Both the position numbers and the translations under genes were made by a program. Positions 9,424 through 18,533 of a DNA stretch of 64,000 nt are shown one piece after another. Where the stretch lies: the NCBI GenBank assembly GCA_029936425.1, contig JAPYSU010000010.1, forward strand, positions 1 through 64,000. Reading direction: 5' to 3'. How positions within the stretch are numbered: position 1 is the stretch's first letter; every line of letters starts with the position of its first letter. Origin of the DNA: Litorimonas sp. (lineage in GTDB: Bacteria; Pseudomonadota; Alphaproteobacteria; Caulobacterales; Maricaulaceae). The notes below the pieces were generated by a model that was given only the letters and a program-made list of their open reading frames with translations, had not been told where the DNA came from and searched no databases.

Positions 9424-10830
9424 ATGAATATGAATATGAAATTTTTCACAAAAGCCACGGCGGCCGTCATCGGCTCTGCTGTGATGCTGTCTGCCGTTCC
9501 GGCTACAGCTCAAATTGGCTCAGTTGATGAGCTATTGAATGACGTTCGTCAAAATGCTGCTCAAACGGAGCAGGAAAACCGTGAGCGTGAGGCTAGGTTT
9601 CGTGAACAACGCGATCAACAGCAAGCGTTATTGGCAGAAGCTCGCGGAGAGCTTCAAGCTCTTGAAAATCAAGCAGCCGCCGTTGAGCGGGCTTTCGCTG
9701 GCAACCAGGAAACTATTGACGGGTTGAAGGCTGACCTTCGCGCCGCCCAAGGTGATTTTGGTGAGGTTTTCGGACTGGCCCGCGGTAAAGCTGGTGAGTT
9801 CAAGGCTTTGCTTGATAGCTCCCTGATAACAGCGCAATATCCTCGCCGGACTGAAATTCTCGGAGAGGTTTCTGAATCAGAAGCGCTTCCAAGCAGCCAG
9901 GATTTGAATGCCATTTATGAGTTAATGCTTCAGGAAATGCGGGCGCAGCGTGAAGTTGCGACTTTCCAGGCTCCTGTTGCCAATGTGAATGATGGGGCTG
10001 AGCAGGCCGTAACCCGGGTGGGTCCTTTTGCTGTCTTTACAGCGGATGAAGGTAACTTCCTTGATTACAGCGCTCCGACCGAAGAAGGAAATGAAATTCT
10101 TCTGAGCAAATTGCCAAAACAGCCTGGAGGTCAGATTCAATCTGCTGCTGATGCTGTTACGAATGCTTCGGCTGGAGATTTGGTCTATGCACCGCTTGAT
10201 CCAACTCGCGGTGAATTGCTGAAATCATTTGAGCGTGTGCCGGATGTTCGTGAGCGTATTTCATACGGCGGAACAATTGGTTACATCATTCTTATTCTTC
10301 TCGCGATTGGTGGTATTTTCGGTATTCTGAATATTATCCGTCTCTTCCTCGTGAAAATGGCTGTTTCCGGTCAGAAGCGTAAGGCGCAACCCTCCAAGTC
10401 CAATCCTTTGGGCCGCGTTATGATGGCGTATGACTCTTCCAAGACAAAAGATGCCGATACGGTTGAATTGAAATTGGACGAAGCCATTCTGAAAGAATCG
10501 CCCAAGTTTGAATTTGGTCTGAACCTTCTGAAACTCTTTGCCGGTATCGCACCGCTTCTGGGTCTCTTGGGTACCGTTACAGGTATGATCAAAACCTTCC
10601 AGGCCATGATGATTTACGGAACAGGCGATCCACAATTGATGGCTGGCGGTATTTCCGAAGCTCTTGTCACGACGATGTTGGGTCTGATTGCGGCTATCCC
10701 GCTTCTCATCCTCCACAGCTTCTGCTCCTCCCTTGCCCGCTCTATCCAGGGCACACTTGAAGAGCAAAGTGCAGGTATCGTGGCGCGCCACGTGGAAACC
10801 CGCACAGCCGGCGGAACTACCGCTGTCTAG
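9424..10830 (+). CDS. TtpC-like MotA/TolQ/ExbB-family proton channel with periplasmic coiled coil
   Basis: 468 residues. Signal peptide or first anchor (about 5-30, ATAQ), then a long charged coiled coil (about 45-110), a globular periplasmic part, a membrane segment (about 283-305) and the MotA/TolQ/ExbB domain (about 345-460) with FAGIAPLLGLLGTVTGMIKTF, the conserved proton-channel motif. This is the architecture of TtpC, the extra ExbB-like component of TonB2 systems, which links ExbBD-TonB to energy transfer across the envelope. Three ATGs lie close together (9424, 9430, 9436); the first is chosen. Confidence 0.88.
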   Translation: MNMNMKFFTKATAAVIGSAVMLSAVPATAQIGSVDELLNDVRQNAAQTEQENREREARFREQRDQQQALLAEARGELQALENQAAAVERAFAGNQETIDGLKADLRAAQGDFGEVFGLARGKAGEFKALLDSSLITAQYPRRTEILGEVSESEALPSSQDLNAIYELMLQEMRAQREVATFQAPVANVNDGAEQAVTRVGPFAVFTADEGNFLDYSAPTEEGNEILLSKLPKQPGGQIQSAADAVTNASAGDLVYAPLDPTRGELLKSFERVPDVRERISYGGTIGYIILILLAIGGIFGILNIIRLFLVKMAVSGQKRKAQPSKSNPLGRVMMAYDSSKTKDADTVELKLDEAILKESPKFEFGLNLLKLFAGIAPLLGLLGTVTGMIKTFQAMMIYGTGDPQLMAGGISEALVTTMLGLIAAIPLLILHSFCSSLARSIQGTLEEQSAGIVARHVETRTAGGTTAV

Positions 10831-10842
10831 CTAAGTCTTCCG

Positions 10843-10869
10843 GGGTCGCGGGAGTAATTTCCGCGACCC
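10843..10869 (+). other. Long hairpin in the ttpC-exbB intergenic gap
   Basis: An 11-bp stem with one G-T pair (10843-10853 with 10859-10869, five-base loop) lies 12 bases after the TtpC stop. The downstream T-rich stretch starts only about seven bases later and is broken, so it is a weak terminator at best. It could lower expression of the downstream exbBD-tonB genes or protect the upstream mRNA end. Confidence 0.6.
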
Positions 10870-10908
10870 TCTAAGTTTTTAAGTTTTAAACATCTCAGGT
10901 GTTCTTTT

Positions 10909-11427
10909 ATGTTTGCTAACGTCTTTAACGGTCTTCAGGAATTTCTTGCCGCTGGCGGACCCGTTTTATTCTGGATTATGCTGGCGACCCTGGCGATGTG
11001 GACCTTTATTGTAGAGCGTTTTGCCTATTACCTTTTCGCGCACAAACCGATGAAGGAGCGCCTTCGGGCAGAATGGGACGCACGGTCTGATAAAACATCC
11101 TGGAAGGCCCACGCCATCCGCGATGAGATGGTTAGTCAGATCAAAGAGCGCACAGATACAAATGTAGGCATCATCAAGACACTGGTTGCCCTGGCCCCGC
11201 TTTTAGGCCTTCTGGGAACTGTGACGGGCATGATCGAGGTTTTTGATACAATGGCATTGTCGGGGTCTTCAAATGCGCGTCTTATGGCCGGCGGCGTGTT
11301 CAAGGCGACTATTCCAACTATGGCCGGTATGACTGCCGCTCTCTCCGGACTTTATTTCTCGACCGTCTTGCCACGGATGAGTTCCCGGGAAACGGCCCGA
11401 TTTGCTGACGACCTCCAGGTCGAATAG
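10909..11427 (+). CDS. exbB: ExbB-type biopolymer transport protein
   Basis: 172 residues, short like ExbB2. Membrane segments at about 15-37, 80-105 and 122-145. The motif TLVALAPLLGLLGTVTGMIEVF is diagnostic of the MotA/TolQ/ExbB family. It forms the inner-membrane proton channel with ExbD and drives TonB. Located between the TtpC-like gene (78-base gap containing a hairpin) and exbD. Confidence 0.92.
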   Translation: MFANVFNGLQEFLAAGGPVLFWIMLATLAMWTFIVERFAYYLFAHKPMKERLRAEWDARSDKTSWKAHAIRDEMVSQIKERTDTNVGIIKTLVALAPLLGLLGTVTGMIEVFDTMALSGSSNARLMAGGVFKATIPTMAGMTAALSGLYFSTVLPRMSSRETARFADDLQVE

Positions 11428-11448
11428 CCCAACTAATAAGAGGATTTT

Positions 11449-11871
11449 ATGAGACGCGGACGTAAACATAATTCCGACGAAGCAGATGTCGATATGACCC
11501 CGATGCTGGACATCGTGTTCATCATGCTCATCTTCTTCATCGTGACCGCTACTTTCTTGGACGAAGACGGCATCGATTTGACGCAGCCTCCGCCCCCACC
11601 TGACGATATACCGCCTCCGCCGGATCAGCCGCGTGCGATTACAGTCTTTGTGGATGCACGGAATCAGTGCTCTGTGGATCAGCGCAGTACGAGTTGTGAC
11701 CGCGTTACTCTCGCCGTTGAACGGCTTTTGGCGGACAAACCGGGCGCCAGTGTTATCCTGAGAATGGATGAACGCGCCAAGCATGAAATCTTGGTGGAGT
11801 TGAAAGACGGATTGGATGCGGGCGGACGTCCGACAAAAATCGAAATTATTGAAGCAAACGCCGGCGCTTAA
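11449..11871 (+). CDS. exbD: ExbD-type biopolymer transport protein, copy 1
   Basis: 140 residues. A short cytoplasmic N-terminus, one membrane segment (about 20-40) with MTPMLDIVFIMLIFF containing the essential aspartate, then a periplasmic domain. Directly after the membrane helix lies a proline run (QPPPPPDDIPPPPDQP, about 46-61), and the periplasmic domain has two cysteines (CSVDQRSTSCD), both absent from the second copy. The SD AGAGGA precedes the ATG. Works with ExbB in proton-driven TonB energising. Confidence 0.9.
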   Translation: MRRGRKHNSDEADVDMTPMLDIVFIMLIFFIVTATFLDEDGIDLTQPPPPPDDIPPPPDQPRAITVFVDARNQCSVDQRSTSCDRVTLAVERLLADKPGASVILRMDERAKHEILVELKDGLDAGGRPTKIEIIEANAGA

Positions 11872-11969
11872 ATCTCCGGTGATTGTCAGGCACGATTGTA
11901 ACATAGCCCTTTTTGCAAAATTGCAGGAACCTATTTGCATCTGCCCCGTAAATGTGATAAGGTAACATT

Positions 11970-12365
11970 ATGTCAAGACGCAGTAGAGTATCAGTTCCAG
12001 AAGAAGATACAGAATTAAACATGACTCCTATGCTGGATGTTGTTTTTATTCTCCTCATCTTTTTTATTGTAACCTCTGTTTTTGTAAAAACGCCGGGCAT
12101 TGATCCAACAGAACCTGTTGCGACAACTGATGTGGAGTGGAAACCAACTATTCTCATCGCCGTGAATGCGGCGAATGAAATCTGGATCGATAAACGGCCT
12201 TACGGCATTGAGGAAATCCGCCCTGTTGTAACGGCAATTCGCGATGAAAGTCCGAAAGCCCAAGCCATTATCAAGGCGGATCAGGACGCAGAAGTTGGGA
12301 CTGTTATGGCCGTTCAAGAGCTCATGCAGGAACTGGAAATCAATACACGCGTCGGTACTGAGTAA
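11970..12365 (+). CDS. exbD: ExbD-type biopolymer transport protein, copy 2
   Basis: 131 residues with NMTPMLDVVFILLIFFIV (membrane segment about 18-38) and a regular ExbD periplasmic domain ending in VQELMQELEIN. It lacks the proline run and cysteines of copy 1. The 98-base gap between the two exbD genes is the longest gap among the channel genes and is AT-rich. Two different ExbD subunits could form a mixed pair in one ExbB pentamer, or serve two complexes; the sequence does not decide. Confidence 0.9.
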   Translation: MSRRSRVSVPEEDTELNMTPMLDVVFILLIFFIVTSVFVKTPGIDPTEPVATTDVEWKPTILIAVNAANEIWIDKRPYGIEEIRPVVTAIRDESPKAQAIIKADQDAEVGTVMAVQELMQELEINTRVGTE

Positions 12366-12379
12366 GGAAGGACGTTATT

Positions 12380-13009
12380 ATGGGTAATGCATTAAGATGG
12401 TTGATTGGGATTCCAGTTGCCGCAATCGTGACGGTTGGACTCTTCATTCTTATGACGGTTCTTATTTCGGCTGAATTTGAACCTGAAGAAAAGGTAGATA
12501 CGGCGACTTTTGAAATTAATCCGAAAGTTGAAGATATCAAAGTTATCGAGCGCGAAACGCAAATCGACCAAGTCAAAAAAGTTGTGACGCCTCCGCCTCC
12601 GCCTCAGATTGAACGGGCACAGGCCGATAAGCCAACGGAACGCATTGCGTCCCTCGAAGGCGCTGTTCCTGAGTTTGAAACACCGAAAATTGATCGGGGC
12701 GACTTTAAGATCGCAGTTTCAGACCGTGACGCGCAACCCTTGGTTCGTATCCCGCCGATCATGCCGACCCGCGCGGAAAAGTCCGGCCACTGCAAAGTCC
12801 GATTTGATGTAAGCCCTGAAGGCCAGCCTTTTAACGTGAACGCGACCTATTGCACCTCCAGCGTATTTGAGCGCGCGTCTATCAAGTCCGTCGAAAAGTG
12901 GAAATATAATCCCAAGGTAGTCGATGGCCGCAATGTTGCCCGGAGTGGGGTGGAAAGCCAGATTACTTTCCGCCTGACTGATGAGCGCGGGAATATTATT
13001 CCTGAATAG
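12380..13009 (+). CDS. tonB: TonB energy transducer
   Basis: 209 residues. N-terminal membrane anchor (about 7-30), a short proline segment (VTPPPPPQ, about 73-80) much shorter than in classical TonB, and a C-terminal TonB domain (about 120-209) with PIMPTRAEKSGHCKVRFDVS, SVEKWKYNPKVVDGR and ITFRL. The short linker fits TonB2-type proteins, which rely on TtpC to reach the outer membrane. An AAGGAAGGA SD precedes the ATG, 14 bases after exbD2. It carries proton-motive energy to outer-membrane receptors such as that at 1551. Confidence 0.9.
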   Translation: MGNALRWLIGIPVAAIVTVGLFILMTVLISAEFEPEEKVDTATFEINPKVEDIKVIERETQIDQVKKVVTPPPPPQIERAQADKPTERIASLEGAVPEFETPKIDRGDFKIAVSDRDAQPLVRIPPIMPTRAEKSGHCKVRFDVSPEGQPFNVNATYCTSSVFERASIKSVEKWKYNPKVVDGRNVARSGVESQITFRLTDERGNIIPE

Positions 13010-13165
13010 ACATATTGTCGGTCTAATTCTAAGGCCGGGTTCAGAAACTCGGCCACAAGTTATTGAGGTTAAATGATACCTCCTCACACGCCATCCGGAT
13101 ATTTTGACCGGTAGCGAATTATAGGTGAGATATTAAAAAACGAGCGTATGCTTAAGGAGTTTGCT

Positions 13166-14665
13166 ATGAGCCTATCTTTGACAAAAATGATACGAAATGG
13201 CCTTAGTGCCAGTGTGTTTGCCTTGGCATCAGTCACAATGGTAGCCGCTGTTGCGCCCATGACAGCCCACGCTCAGGATAACGAGGAAAAACCCGAAGAA
13301 GGCCGTCAGTTCGGCGCGGAAGCCGGGGCCTTGGTCAGCGAAGCCAATGAACTAACGAACGCAAATCAATATCAACAGTCTATTGGTAAGTTAAATGAAG
13401 CTTTGGCTTTACCGGATTTGAACCCTTACGAGCGTTCCATCATTTATCAAATTCAAGGGACAAATTACTACGAACTCGAAAATTTCGGTCAGGCGATTCA
13501 GGCCTTCGAAAATGCCATCAGCGCAGGCGGTCTTTTGCCGAATGAAGCGTCAGGCCTACGGGTCAATATCGCACAGCTTTTGATCGGGAACGAGCAATTT
13601 GCCGAAGGCGCAACCATGCTGGAAAACTATCTGGCTCAGGGCGGCGAGGAAAAACCCAAATATGTTGAATATATTACTCAGGCGTGGGTGCAGGCCGAAA
13701 ACTACCGGAAAGCTCTGCCTTGGGCTGAAAAGTGGTTCAATAACGCCAGCCCGAAAGAGCGTAAGCATTTTGATCTGTTGAACTTCCTTTATAATAATCT
13801 TGGAATGCCGGGCGAGCAGGCGGATATTGTCAAGCAGATGATCAATCGCTGGCCTCAGGAGAAAGAACTCTGGGAAGCCTGGGCGTCCATGTTGGCTAAT
13901 GGCGGACGCGAGCAGGAAGCGTTTGAAGTTTCCAAAATGCTCTATCTGGGCGGCGCCTTAAATACAGAACAAGATCTCATGAAAGTTGTTCAGTATTACA
14001 GTTTTTATGAAATGCCCTTCCAGGCAGCCGAAATTCTCGAACGCGAAATGGAAGCGGGACGTATTGCGAGAGACCCAGATAAACTTGTTCAGCTTTCCAA
14101 TCTGTTCCGTCAGGCGAGAGAATATAAGCGCGCTATTCCAATTCTTGAACAGGCCGCGGCGTCCTCCGGAACAGCGAAGCTTTACGCTGACCTCGGCGAG
14201 GCCCTTTATAATGAAGGCCAATGCCAAAAAGCGGAAACGGCCTTTAAAGAGGCGATCAACCGCGGGTATGACTCCGGTAAATCCTGGATGCTGATTGCAA
14301 CCTGCCGCTATGAAACCACACAAACACAAGAACGCCTGACATGTGCCATGTCTCCTGAAGAGATGAACAATGCGCCGATTACCCGGAGCCGTGCTTCTGC
14401 CATTGACGCTTTTTCAAATGTGCCGGCCTCTTCTCGTGAAAACCGGAATGCCAAAAAATGGATTACTTTCATTCGGGCCGAGCGGGACGCGCTTGAGCGC
14501 CGCTGTGAATTTGAAGCCAACATTGAAAAAGAGTTGTGCTTCCAGAAAATCAAAGGCGCTTACGACAATGAGATCTTTGCGGGCGAATTTATTCTCGAAG
14601 ATCAAAACTGTATGAAGTTCAAGCCGGAATATGATGCCAAATATATCGTCAAAACGACTGGCTAA
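13166..14665 (+). CDS. Secreted TPR-repeat protein of the TonB operon
   Basis: 499 residues. The ATG at 13166 is chosen because AAGGAG (13154-13159) stands six bases before it; an in-frame ATG at 13148 lies before that SD. Signal peptide to about 35 (TAHAQ), then repeated helical pairs across most of the chain (for example ELENFGQAIQAFENAIS and EGQCQKAETAFKEAINRG). The last 100 residues have six or more cysteines, suggesting disulphides in the periplasm. TPR proteins close TonB2-type operons in Vibrio and Shewanella and are believed to support transport; the details here are inferred from position. An intrinsic terminator follows. Confidence 0.85.
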   Translation: MSLSLTKMIRNGLSASVFALASVTMVAAVAPMTAHAQDNEEKPEEGRQFGAEAGALVSEANELTNANQYQQSIGKLNEALALPDLNPYERSIIYQIQGTNYYELENFGQAIQAFENAISAGGLLPNEASGLRVNIAQLLIGNEQFAEGATMLENYLAQGGEEKPKYVEYITQAWVQAENYRKALPWAEKWFNNASPKERKHFDLLNFLYNNLGMPGEQADIVKQMINRWPQEKELWEAWASMLANGGREQEAFEVSKMLYLGGALNTEQDLMKVVQYYSFYEMPFQAAEILEREMEAGRIARDPDKLVQLSNLFRQAREYKRAIPILEQAAASSGTAKLYADLGEALYNEGQCQKAETAFKEAINRGYDSGKSWMLIATCRYETTQTQERLTCAMSPEEMNNAPITRSRASAIDAFSNVPASSRENRNAKKWITFIRAERDALERRCEFEANIEKELCFQKIKGAYDNEIFAGEFILEDQNCMKFKPEYDAKYIVKTTG

Positions 14666-14688
14666 CCTTCTACACATTTCAACTCAAT

Positions 14689-14717
14689 AAACCCGGCCTC
14701 AGAGCCGGGTTTTTTTT
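14689..14717 (+). terminator. Terminator of the TonB operon
   Basis: Stem of nine base pairs (14689-14697 with 14704-14712, six-base loop) followed by eight T (14710-14717). It lies between convergent genes and may also help end the minus-strand oligopeptidase transcript. Confidence 0.9.
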
Positions 14718-14734
14718 ATTTGATCAAGTGAGAG

Positions 14735-16891
14735 TCAATCTTTTGCAGCTAATCCCACACAGGCCAGAGCGAAAGCATATTCCAAGGCCGTTTCTTTCAG
14801 AGAGTCATATCGCCCGCTTTCGCCCTGATGACCGGCGTCCATATTGGTTTTAAGCAAAATCGGGGCGTCTCCATTTTGATATTCCCGCAATTTAGCCGCC
14901 CATTTCGCCGGCTCCCAATAAGTAACACGGGGGTCCGTGAGCCCCGCCGTGATAAGCGCGGGCGGATAGGCCTTATTTTCTATCTGATCGTAAGGAGAGT
15001 AATCTGCGATGAGATCATAAGCTTGCGCGTCAAGAAGCGGATTTCCCCATTCCGGCCATTCCGGAGGCGTGAGAGGAAGGGTTTCATCCGACATCGTATT
15101 GAGGACATCCACAAACGGCACTGCGGCAATAACGCCGGCAAACAGATCCGGCGATTGATTGAGGGCCGCGCCGACCAACATGCCGCCGGCCGAGCCGCCA
15201 TGGGCTACGAGCTGTCCTTCAGATGAATATCCTTGGCTGCACAATCCTCGGCCTACATCGACAAAATCATTAAAGGTATTCATTTTCTTTTCGAGCTTTC
15301 CGTTGAGATACCACTGATAGCCTTTCGACATGCCGCCCCGAATATGGGCAATGGCATAGATAAAACCTCGGTCGACGAGCGAAAGGATGGTTGTCCGGAA
15401 CGCGGCCGGAATCGTGATGCCGTAAGATCCATATCCATAAAGAAGCAGAGGCGCGGTGCCGTCCATGGGCGTATCGGCGCGGCTTAAAAGTGTGACAGGT
15501 ATCTGCTCGCCGTCTCTCGCCGTAATATTGACTCGCTCTGTTTTATAGTCAGACGGCTCATGTCCGCTCGGCACGATTTGGGTTTTGACCAGAACGCGCT
15601 TCCGCGTTTCCATATTATAGGTGAAGACCTGTGACGGTGTCGTGGGGGAGGCATAAGAAAAATAAAGCCGGTCCGTGGCATATTCATAGCCGGACATGAG
15701 GCCGAGGGAGTAGGCAGGCTCCTCCATCATGATGGCATGTTCTTCTCCGCTGCGCATGTCCCGAATAACGAGACGGGGCAGAGCGTTTTCCCGCTCAAGC
15801 CGGACAAGAAAATGTTCAAAGGCTTCTAGTCCGAGAATGAGTGTGCCGGGCTTGTGCGGGATAAACTCGGCCCAGCTCTCGGACGGACCTCTTTCTTCGA
15901 CCACCATTACCTGAAAATCGACGGCGTCATCGGCATTGGTCAAAATATAAGTTCGCTCGCCCTGATCGTGAAGGCTATATTCGAGGCCCTCTACACGTTC
16001 GGCGAAACAGAGAGGCGGCGCCTCAGGATTATTGGCCGGAACGCGCCAAATTTCAGACGTGGTATGATTGTGCGCGCTGATTTCAATATTCGCCATGTCA
16101 TCGGACGTGCCGACGCTGACAAAAAAGCCGGGGTCGCTTTCTTTGTAGATAAGCTCGGGTTTTACCTCTTTGTTGAAAATATCCTGACGAAAAACCGCAT
16201 AGGGGCGCTGATTTTCATCGCGCTCGACCCAGTAAAGGGTTTGAGAGTCCTCCGCCCAGACCAGCGCGCCGGCGGCCTGATCAATTGAAGTGACAAATGC
16301 CTCTTCCTCTAATTTTTCCTTACTTCCTAGCCTACGTAGGAAAACTTTGTAATTTTCGGACCCTTTGCCGTCCACGCCATAGGCGAGCCAATTGTGGTCC
16401 GGACTGTGGGATACGGAGCCAAGATCGAAATAGCCGGGGTAGTTTTTCGAAAGAGCTTCCGCGTCCAGCACCACTTCCGATTTCTTTAAAATGGCATCTG
16501 TTAAAACGACTGGGACTTTGGGGTTTTCCTGCCAGACCCGGGCGTAAATACCGTGCTCGTCTCCGGTGCGGTAATGATGAAAATAGGCCCAATTTCCGTC
16601 GGGCAATGGGGTGCTGGCCGCTTCCGGCTCCAGACGGGCTTTCAATTCCTCGAATATGCTGTCTTTCAACTTTTCATAAGGGGCTAAAAGCGCTTCGGTA
16701 TAACTGTTTTCGGCCTCAAGATGCGCTCTGATGCCAGCATCAAGTTTCGACGGGTCGCGCATGACCGTTTGCCAGTTCTCATCCTTCATCCAGGCGTAAT
16801 CATCAATGCGGCTCCGTCCGAGCTGATCAATGGTTAGTGGACGTTTCTCGGCCTTGGGCGGAGTTGCAGAAGATTTGAAGATTTGAGGCAT
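14735..16891 (-). CDS. Oligopeptidase B (prolyl oligopeptidase family S9)
   Basis: 718 residues from the ATG at 16891 (MPQIFKSS), where family homology begins; the frame stays open further upstream but that part has no protein character and overlaps the divergent gene. The N-terminal part (about 1-420) is the seven-bladed propeller, starting with SRIDDYAWMKDENW. The C-terminal alpha/beta-hydrolase has Ser in GGSAGGML (about 565), Asp in GLTDPRV (about 652) and His in DAGHQG (about 687). It cleaves small peptides, by family after Arg or Lys, in the cytoplasm; no signal peptide is seen. It overlaps no gene when this start is used. Confidence 0.9.
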   Translation of the reverse strand: MPQIFKSSATPPKAEKRPLTIDQLGRSRIDDYAWMKDENWQTVMRDPSKLDAGIRAHLEAENSYTEALLAPYEKLKDSIFEELKARLEPEAASTPLPDGNWAYFHHYRTGDEHGIYARVWQENPKVPVVLTDAILKKSEVVLDAEALSKNYPGYFDLGSVSHSPDHNWLAYGVDGKGSENYKVFLRRLGSKEKLEEEAFVTSIDQAAGALVWAEDSQTLYWVERDENQRPYAVFRQDIFNKEVKPELIYKESDPGFFVSVGTSDDMANIEISAHNHTTSEIWRVPANNPEAPPLCFAERVEGLEYSLHDQGERTYILTNADDAVDFQVMVVEERGPSESWAEFIPHKPGTLILGLEAFEHFLVRLERENALPRLVIRDMRSGEEHAIMMEEPAYSLGLMSGYEYATDRLYFSYASPTTPSQVFTYNMETRKRVLVKTQIVPSGHEPSDYKTERVNITARDGEQIPVTLLSRADTPMDGTAPLLLYGYGSYGITIPAAFRTTILSLVDRGFIYAIAHIRGGMSKGYQWYLNGKLEKKMNTFNDFVDVGRGLCSQGYSSEGQLVAHGGSAGGMLVGAALNQSPDLFAGVIAAVPFVDVLNTMSDETLPLTPPEWPEWGNPLLDAQAYDLIADYSPYDQIENKAYPPALITAGLTDPRVTYWEPAKWAAKLREYQNGDAPILLKTNMDAGHQGESGRYDSLKETALEYAFALACVGLAAKD

Positions 16892-17090
16892 ATAATCTGT
16901 CCGTTTTTTTTCTTTCCGCCTAGCCAATGGCATGAATGGCATCAACTGCGAAGCATGTTCTGAAGGCAGATTTGGCAGTGATATCCGCAGAGAAAAAAAG
17001 TCACGCTTGGTTAACGGGTTTTGACTAGTCTGCCGGGCAGAGCGTCCTGCGGCAAGGAGTCTGTGCCAGGACGCAGGAGAGTTTTCGTTT

Positions 17091-18377
17091 ATGGTATCCA
17101 TGCCGGCACAGTCACGCAAAATGCGCTCAGACCTGCCCCCGCTCAAGGATTCGGGGAGCCTGTCCGGTGAGGGCCCGACCCTGCAAGAAGTTGTCTCAAA
17201 GCCGGATGAAGGAAATACGCGCCGCCAGCTTGCCAAACGCTTGGCAGACGTGATTTGCATTCCCGCCAGTCAATTGACTCCGCAAGAACGGCATATGGCC
17301 GGAGATGTTCTGGTAGAGCTTTTGCGCGATGCGGATATTGATGTCCGCGAAAGTGTTGCCAAGCGGCTGGTTATGCTGAACGAAGCGCCGCGCACCATTC
17401 TGGTTATACTGGCAAAAGACGATATTCGTGTTGCCAAGCATATTCTCGAAAACAGCCTGTCCCTGACAGATAGTGACTTGATCCAGGTCGCCCAGAAAGT
17501 GTCTGCCGTGCACCGCAAGGTTATCGCGCAGAGACGCAAGCTTTCGGACTCCGTAGTTGATGCGCTTGTTCAGTTTTTGGAAGAAGACGTTGTTGAAACC
17601 CTTTTGAAAAATACGGGCGCCGAATTTAGCGAAACCGCCTTGCAGCGAATTTTGACCATATCGCGGAGCCATAATCCTTACGTCAATTTGCTCAACCGCC
17701 GCGAAGAGCTTCGGCCAAGTCATGGGCTGACCATGTTCTGGTGGGCAGACCGGGCGACCCGTCGCCGTATTCTCCACCGGTTTGCGGTCACGCGATCTGT
17801 TTTGCAGGAGAGCTGCAATGACTTATTCCCCGAGGCCGCCAAAGAAGGCTGGCAGGATGCGGGCGTCAGAAAAGCTCTGCAATTCGTGGAGCGTCGTCAA
17901 CGCAATCGCGCCGCCATTGCCCGAAGTGATTTTGACAGTCTGGAAAGCGCAATAGATATTGCCGCTCAAAGTGGTTTGACGAAAACACTGATTGAAGAAA
18001 TTTCCTATATGTCCGGTATTAAACCGGCGACAGGCGCGCAAATTTTGACCGATATGGGAGGCGAAGCGCTTGCCGTGTTATGCAAATCCACTGGATTGAA
18101 ACGCGACATGCTCGAGAAACTCTGGCGCGCCGTCTATCGTCCGCCAGAGGATGAAATGGAACAGCAACATCCGCATCTGACCCGCGTTATCGAAGCCTAT
18201 GATGTGATCTCAACGGATAAGGCGCAGACAGTTTTACGCTATTGGAACTGGTCACTTACCTCGTCCTTGAATGAAGATGTTCTGCGATATATCAAAAACG
18301 GCGTGATTCCCCGCGAGGAAGAACACGGCGCCGCCGCGATCACAGCCGCGCTGGTTTTTGGGCATCGTAAAGGCTGA
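17091..18377 (+). CDS. DUF2336 domain protein
   Basis: 428 residues, soluble. Helical throughout and HEAT-like: residues about 40-330 carry the DUF2336 pattern (LVELLRDADIDVRESVAKRL, ILAKDDIRVAKHILENS, VSAVHRKVIAQRRKLSDSV). The family is almost confined to Alphaproteobacteria; its molecular function is unknown. ATG at 17091 or the next at 17100 could be the start. It is divergent from oligopeptidase B with a 199-base gap. Confidence 0.85.
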   Translation: MVSMPAQSRKMRSDLPPLKDSGSLSGEGPTLQEVVSKPDEGNTRRQLAKRLADVICIPASQLTPQERHMAGDVLVELLRDADIDVRESVAKRLVMLNEAPRTILVILAKDDIRVAKHILENSLSLTDSDLIQVAQKVSAVHRKVIAQRRKLSDSVVDALVQFLEEDVVETLLKNTGAEFSETALQRILTISRSHNPYVNLLNRREELRPSHGLTMFWWADRATRRRILHRFAVTRSVLQESCNDLFPEAAKEGWQDAGVRKALQFVERRQRNRAAIARSDFDSLESAIDIAAQSGLTKTLIEEISYMSGIKPATGAQILTDMGGEALAVLCKSTGLKRDMLEKLWRAVYRPPEDEMEQQHPHLTRVIEAYDVISTDKAQTVLRYWNWSLTSSLNEDVLRYIKNGVIPREEEHGAAAITAALVFGHRKG

Positions 18378-18533
18378 CCCAGACCTAATTCCTGCGCCTT
18401 TGTGATTAATCCACAAAACATTTACATAACCAAGCCCTGTTTGTCCTTTAAATGAGGAATGTGGCCCTTTAAGACCGTGTCTGAGTGTAGATGGTGACAT
18501 CCGAAACATTTGGGCGAGGGAGCGCTATACGGC
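18378..18533. other. Leader region of the Mrp antiporter operon
   Basis: 156 bases between DUF2336 and the first antiporter gene. It is AT-rich at 18400-18450 and ends with an SD-like GAGGGAG (18516-18522). No terminator for the DUF2336 gene and no clear promoter hexamers were recognised. Confidence 0.4.

Noticed and set aside
10261..10791. 176-residue minus-strand frame opposite the TtpC-like gene
   Set aside because: Antisense shadow of a conserved proton-channel domain; no start signal or family resemblance.
16892..17260. N-terminal extension of oligopeptidase B to 841 residues
   Set aside because: The added segment is Arg/Ser-rich without family similarity and overlaps the divergent DUF2336 gene; homology starts at the ATG at 16891.
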